Below are positions 63,481 through 64,000 of a stretch of 64,000 nucleotides of DNA, piece after piece. The notes beneath the pieces were generated by a model. That model did no database searches and had not been told where the DNA came from. It saw only the letters and a list, made by a program, of their open reading frames with translations. A program made the position numbers and the translations under genes. Positions within the stretch are counted from its first letter, which is position 1. Each line of letters starts with the position of its first letter. Source of the DNA: Colius striatus (taxonomy: Eukaryota > Chordata > Aves > Coliiformes > Coliidae); NCBI RefSeq assembly GCF_028858725.1, contig NC_084774.1, forward strand, positions 1,142,001 through 1,206,000. The letters are read 5' to 3'.

Positions 63481-64000
63481 GCCAGTGAACCACTTGCGTC
63501 TACATCCCCTTTTCAGTGCCCTGTGCCCCTTTTCCTGTTGACTGCCTGTGAGGAGTTACACTGCCCTTGAAGGTCACTGCTCCTCTGTTCCCTCTGAGCT
63601 GCCTGTCAGTGCCCTCTTGGCCAGTTCCTTGTCCCACCTGTCCTCTGCTGCTCCTCTCAGCGCTGCAGGCTCTGCAGCTGCCTCCATTTTTCTGGATGAC
63701 ACCTCTTTGCAGTCAACGATGCCCTCAACAACAGCAGTGACTTTCTGATTTGTTCTTGTGCCTGTGATTTGACATTGCAACTGCATGGAAATAATTGGGC
63801 TGGCTCTACGATTTCCACCTTGAGCCATGGCATGGGCTACTGGTGTGGCTGTTTTGCACCTTAAATAGGGCAACTGAGGTAGTTTTGACCAAAAAATACC
63901 AATCAACAAGACAGATGTTTTCTGGAGATGGGGCTTAGGGAGCTCTTGCAGCCACACCTGGCACTGAGGAAAGCCCTGCAGGGCTGGGTGCCAAGGGGAA
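63481..64000. other. No gene recognised
   Basis: Unique noncoding sequence to the window end. Confidence 0.4.

Noticed and set aside
1-64000. tRNA or rRNA genes
   Set aside because: No cloverleaf with an internal B-box (GGTTCGAATCC-type) was seen; the only tRNA-like strings are the two retroviral primer sites.

Overview
The window looks like avian nuclear DNA, most likely from a songbird; the species call is an inference. The evidence is repeated CR1 non-LTR retrotransposon 3' ends closing on ATTCTRTG-type tails, LTR families of bird type, spliced genes with GT/AG introns and AATAAA/ATTAAA signals, and GC-rich minisatellites. Nothing is organised like a bacterial genome: there are no operons, CRISPR arrays or tRNA genes that I can see.

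Layout. 1-3.85 kb: the 5' half of a gammaretrovirus-like provirus on the minus strand (LTR, tRNA-His primer site, a long open gag-pro frame, broken pol). 3.99-4.35 kb: a terminal exon of an unidentified plus-strand gene with a poly(A) signal, then a CpG-rich promoter with four ATTGG boxes. 4.42-5.53 kb: a 40-bp minisatellite. 6.98-8.43 kb: first copy of a 1.46-kb segmental duplication carrying a small RING-finger gene on the minus strand; the second copy lies exactly 17,980 bp away at 24.96-26.41 kb. 9.0-9.6 kb: the env tail and 3' end of another retrovirus. 11.03 kb: one ferlin-like exon. 12.8-17.05 kb: a compact six-exon gene encoding a SPOC-domain protein (PHF3/DIDO1/SPOCD1 type). 17.4-19.1 kb: G/C-skewed minisatellites forming a large inverted repeat. 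19.8-22.1 kb: six in-phase exons of a maestro HEAT-like (MROH) gene. 22.2-23.45 kb: an intronless testis-specific-kinase-like retrocopy, broken. 23.6-24.8 kb: CR1.

27.2-31.5 kb: a solo-type LTR, then a second degraded gammaretrovirus-like provirus on the minus strand (integrase, RNase H, RT, trace of gag, tRNA-Arg primer site, short LTR). 33.0-34.7 kb: CR1 on the minus strand. 35.0-37.3 kb: an internally deleted LTR element with another LTR of opposite orientation lying inside it. 40.5-41.3 kb: a CpG island with a candidate first coding exon (ATG then GT donor). From there to 64 kb I find no further exon, only CR1 fragments and unique noncoding DNA, compatible with a long first intron or an intergenic stretch.

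How it fits together. The recognisable host genes (SPOC protein, TSSK-like kinase, MROH protein, duplicated RING gene) belong to families with known or frequent testis or germline expression. They sit as partial or compact copies between LTR elements. That pattern recalls repeat-rich avian compartments such as the W chromosome, microchromosome ends or the songbird germline-restricted chromosome, but the sequence alone cannot decide this. All exon calls come from reading splice sites and frames by eye; no alignment or database search was run.
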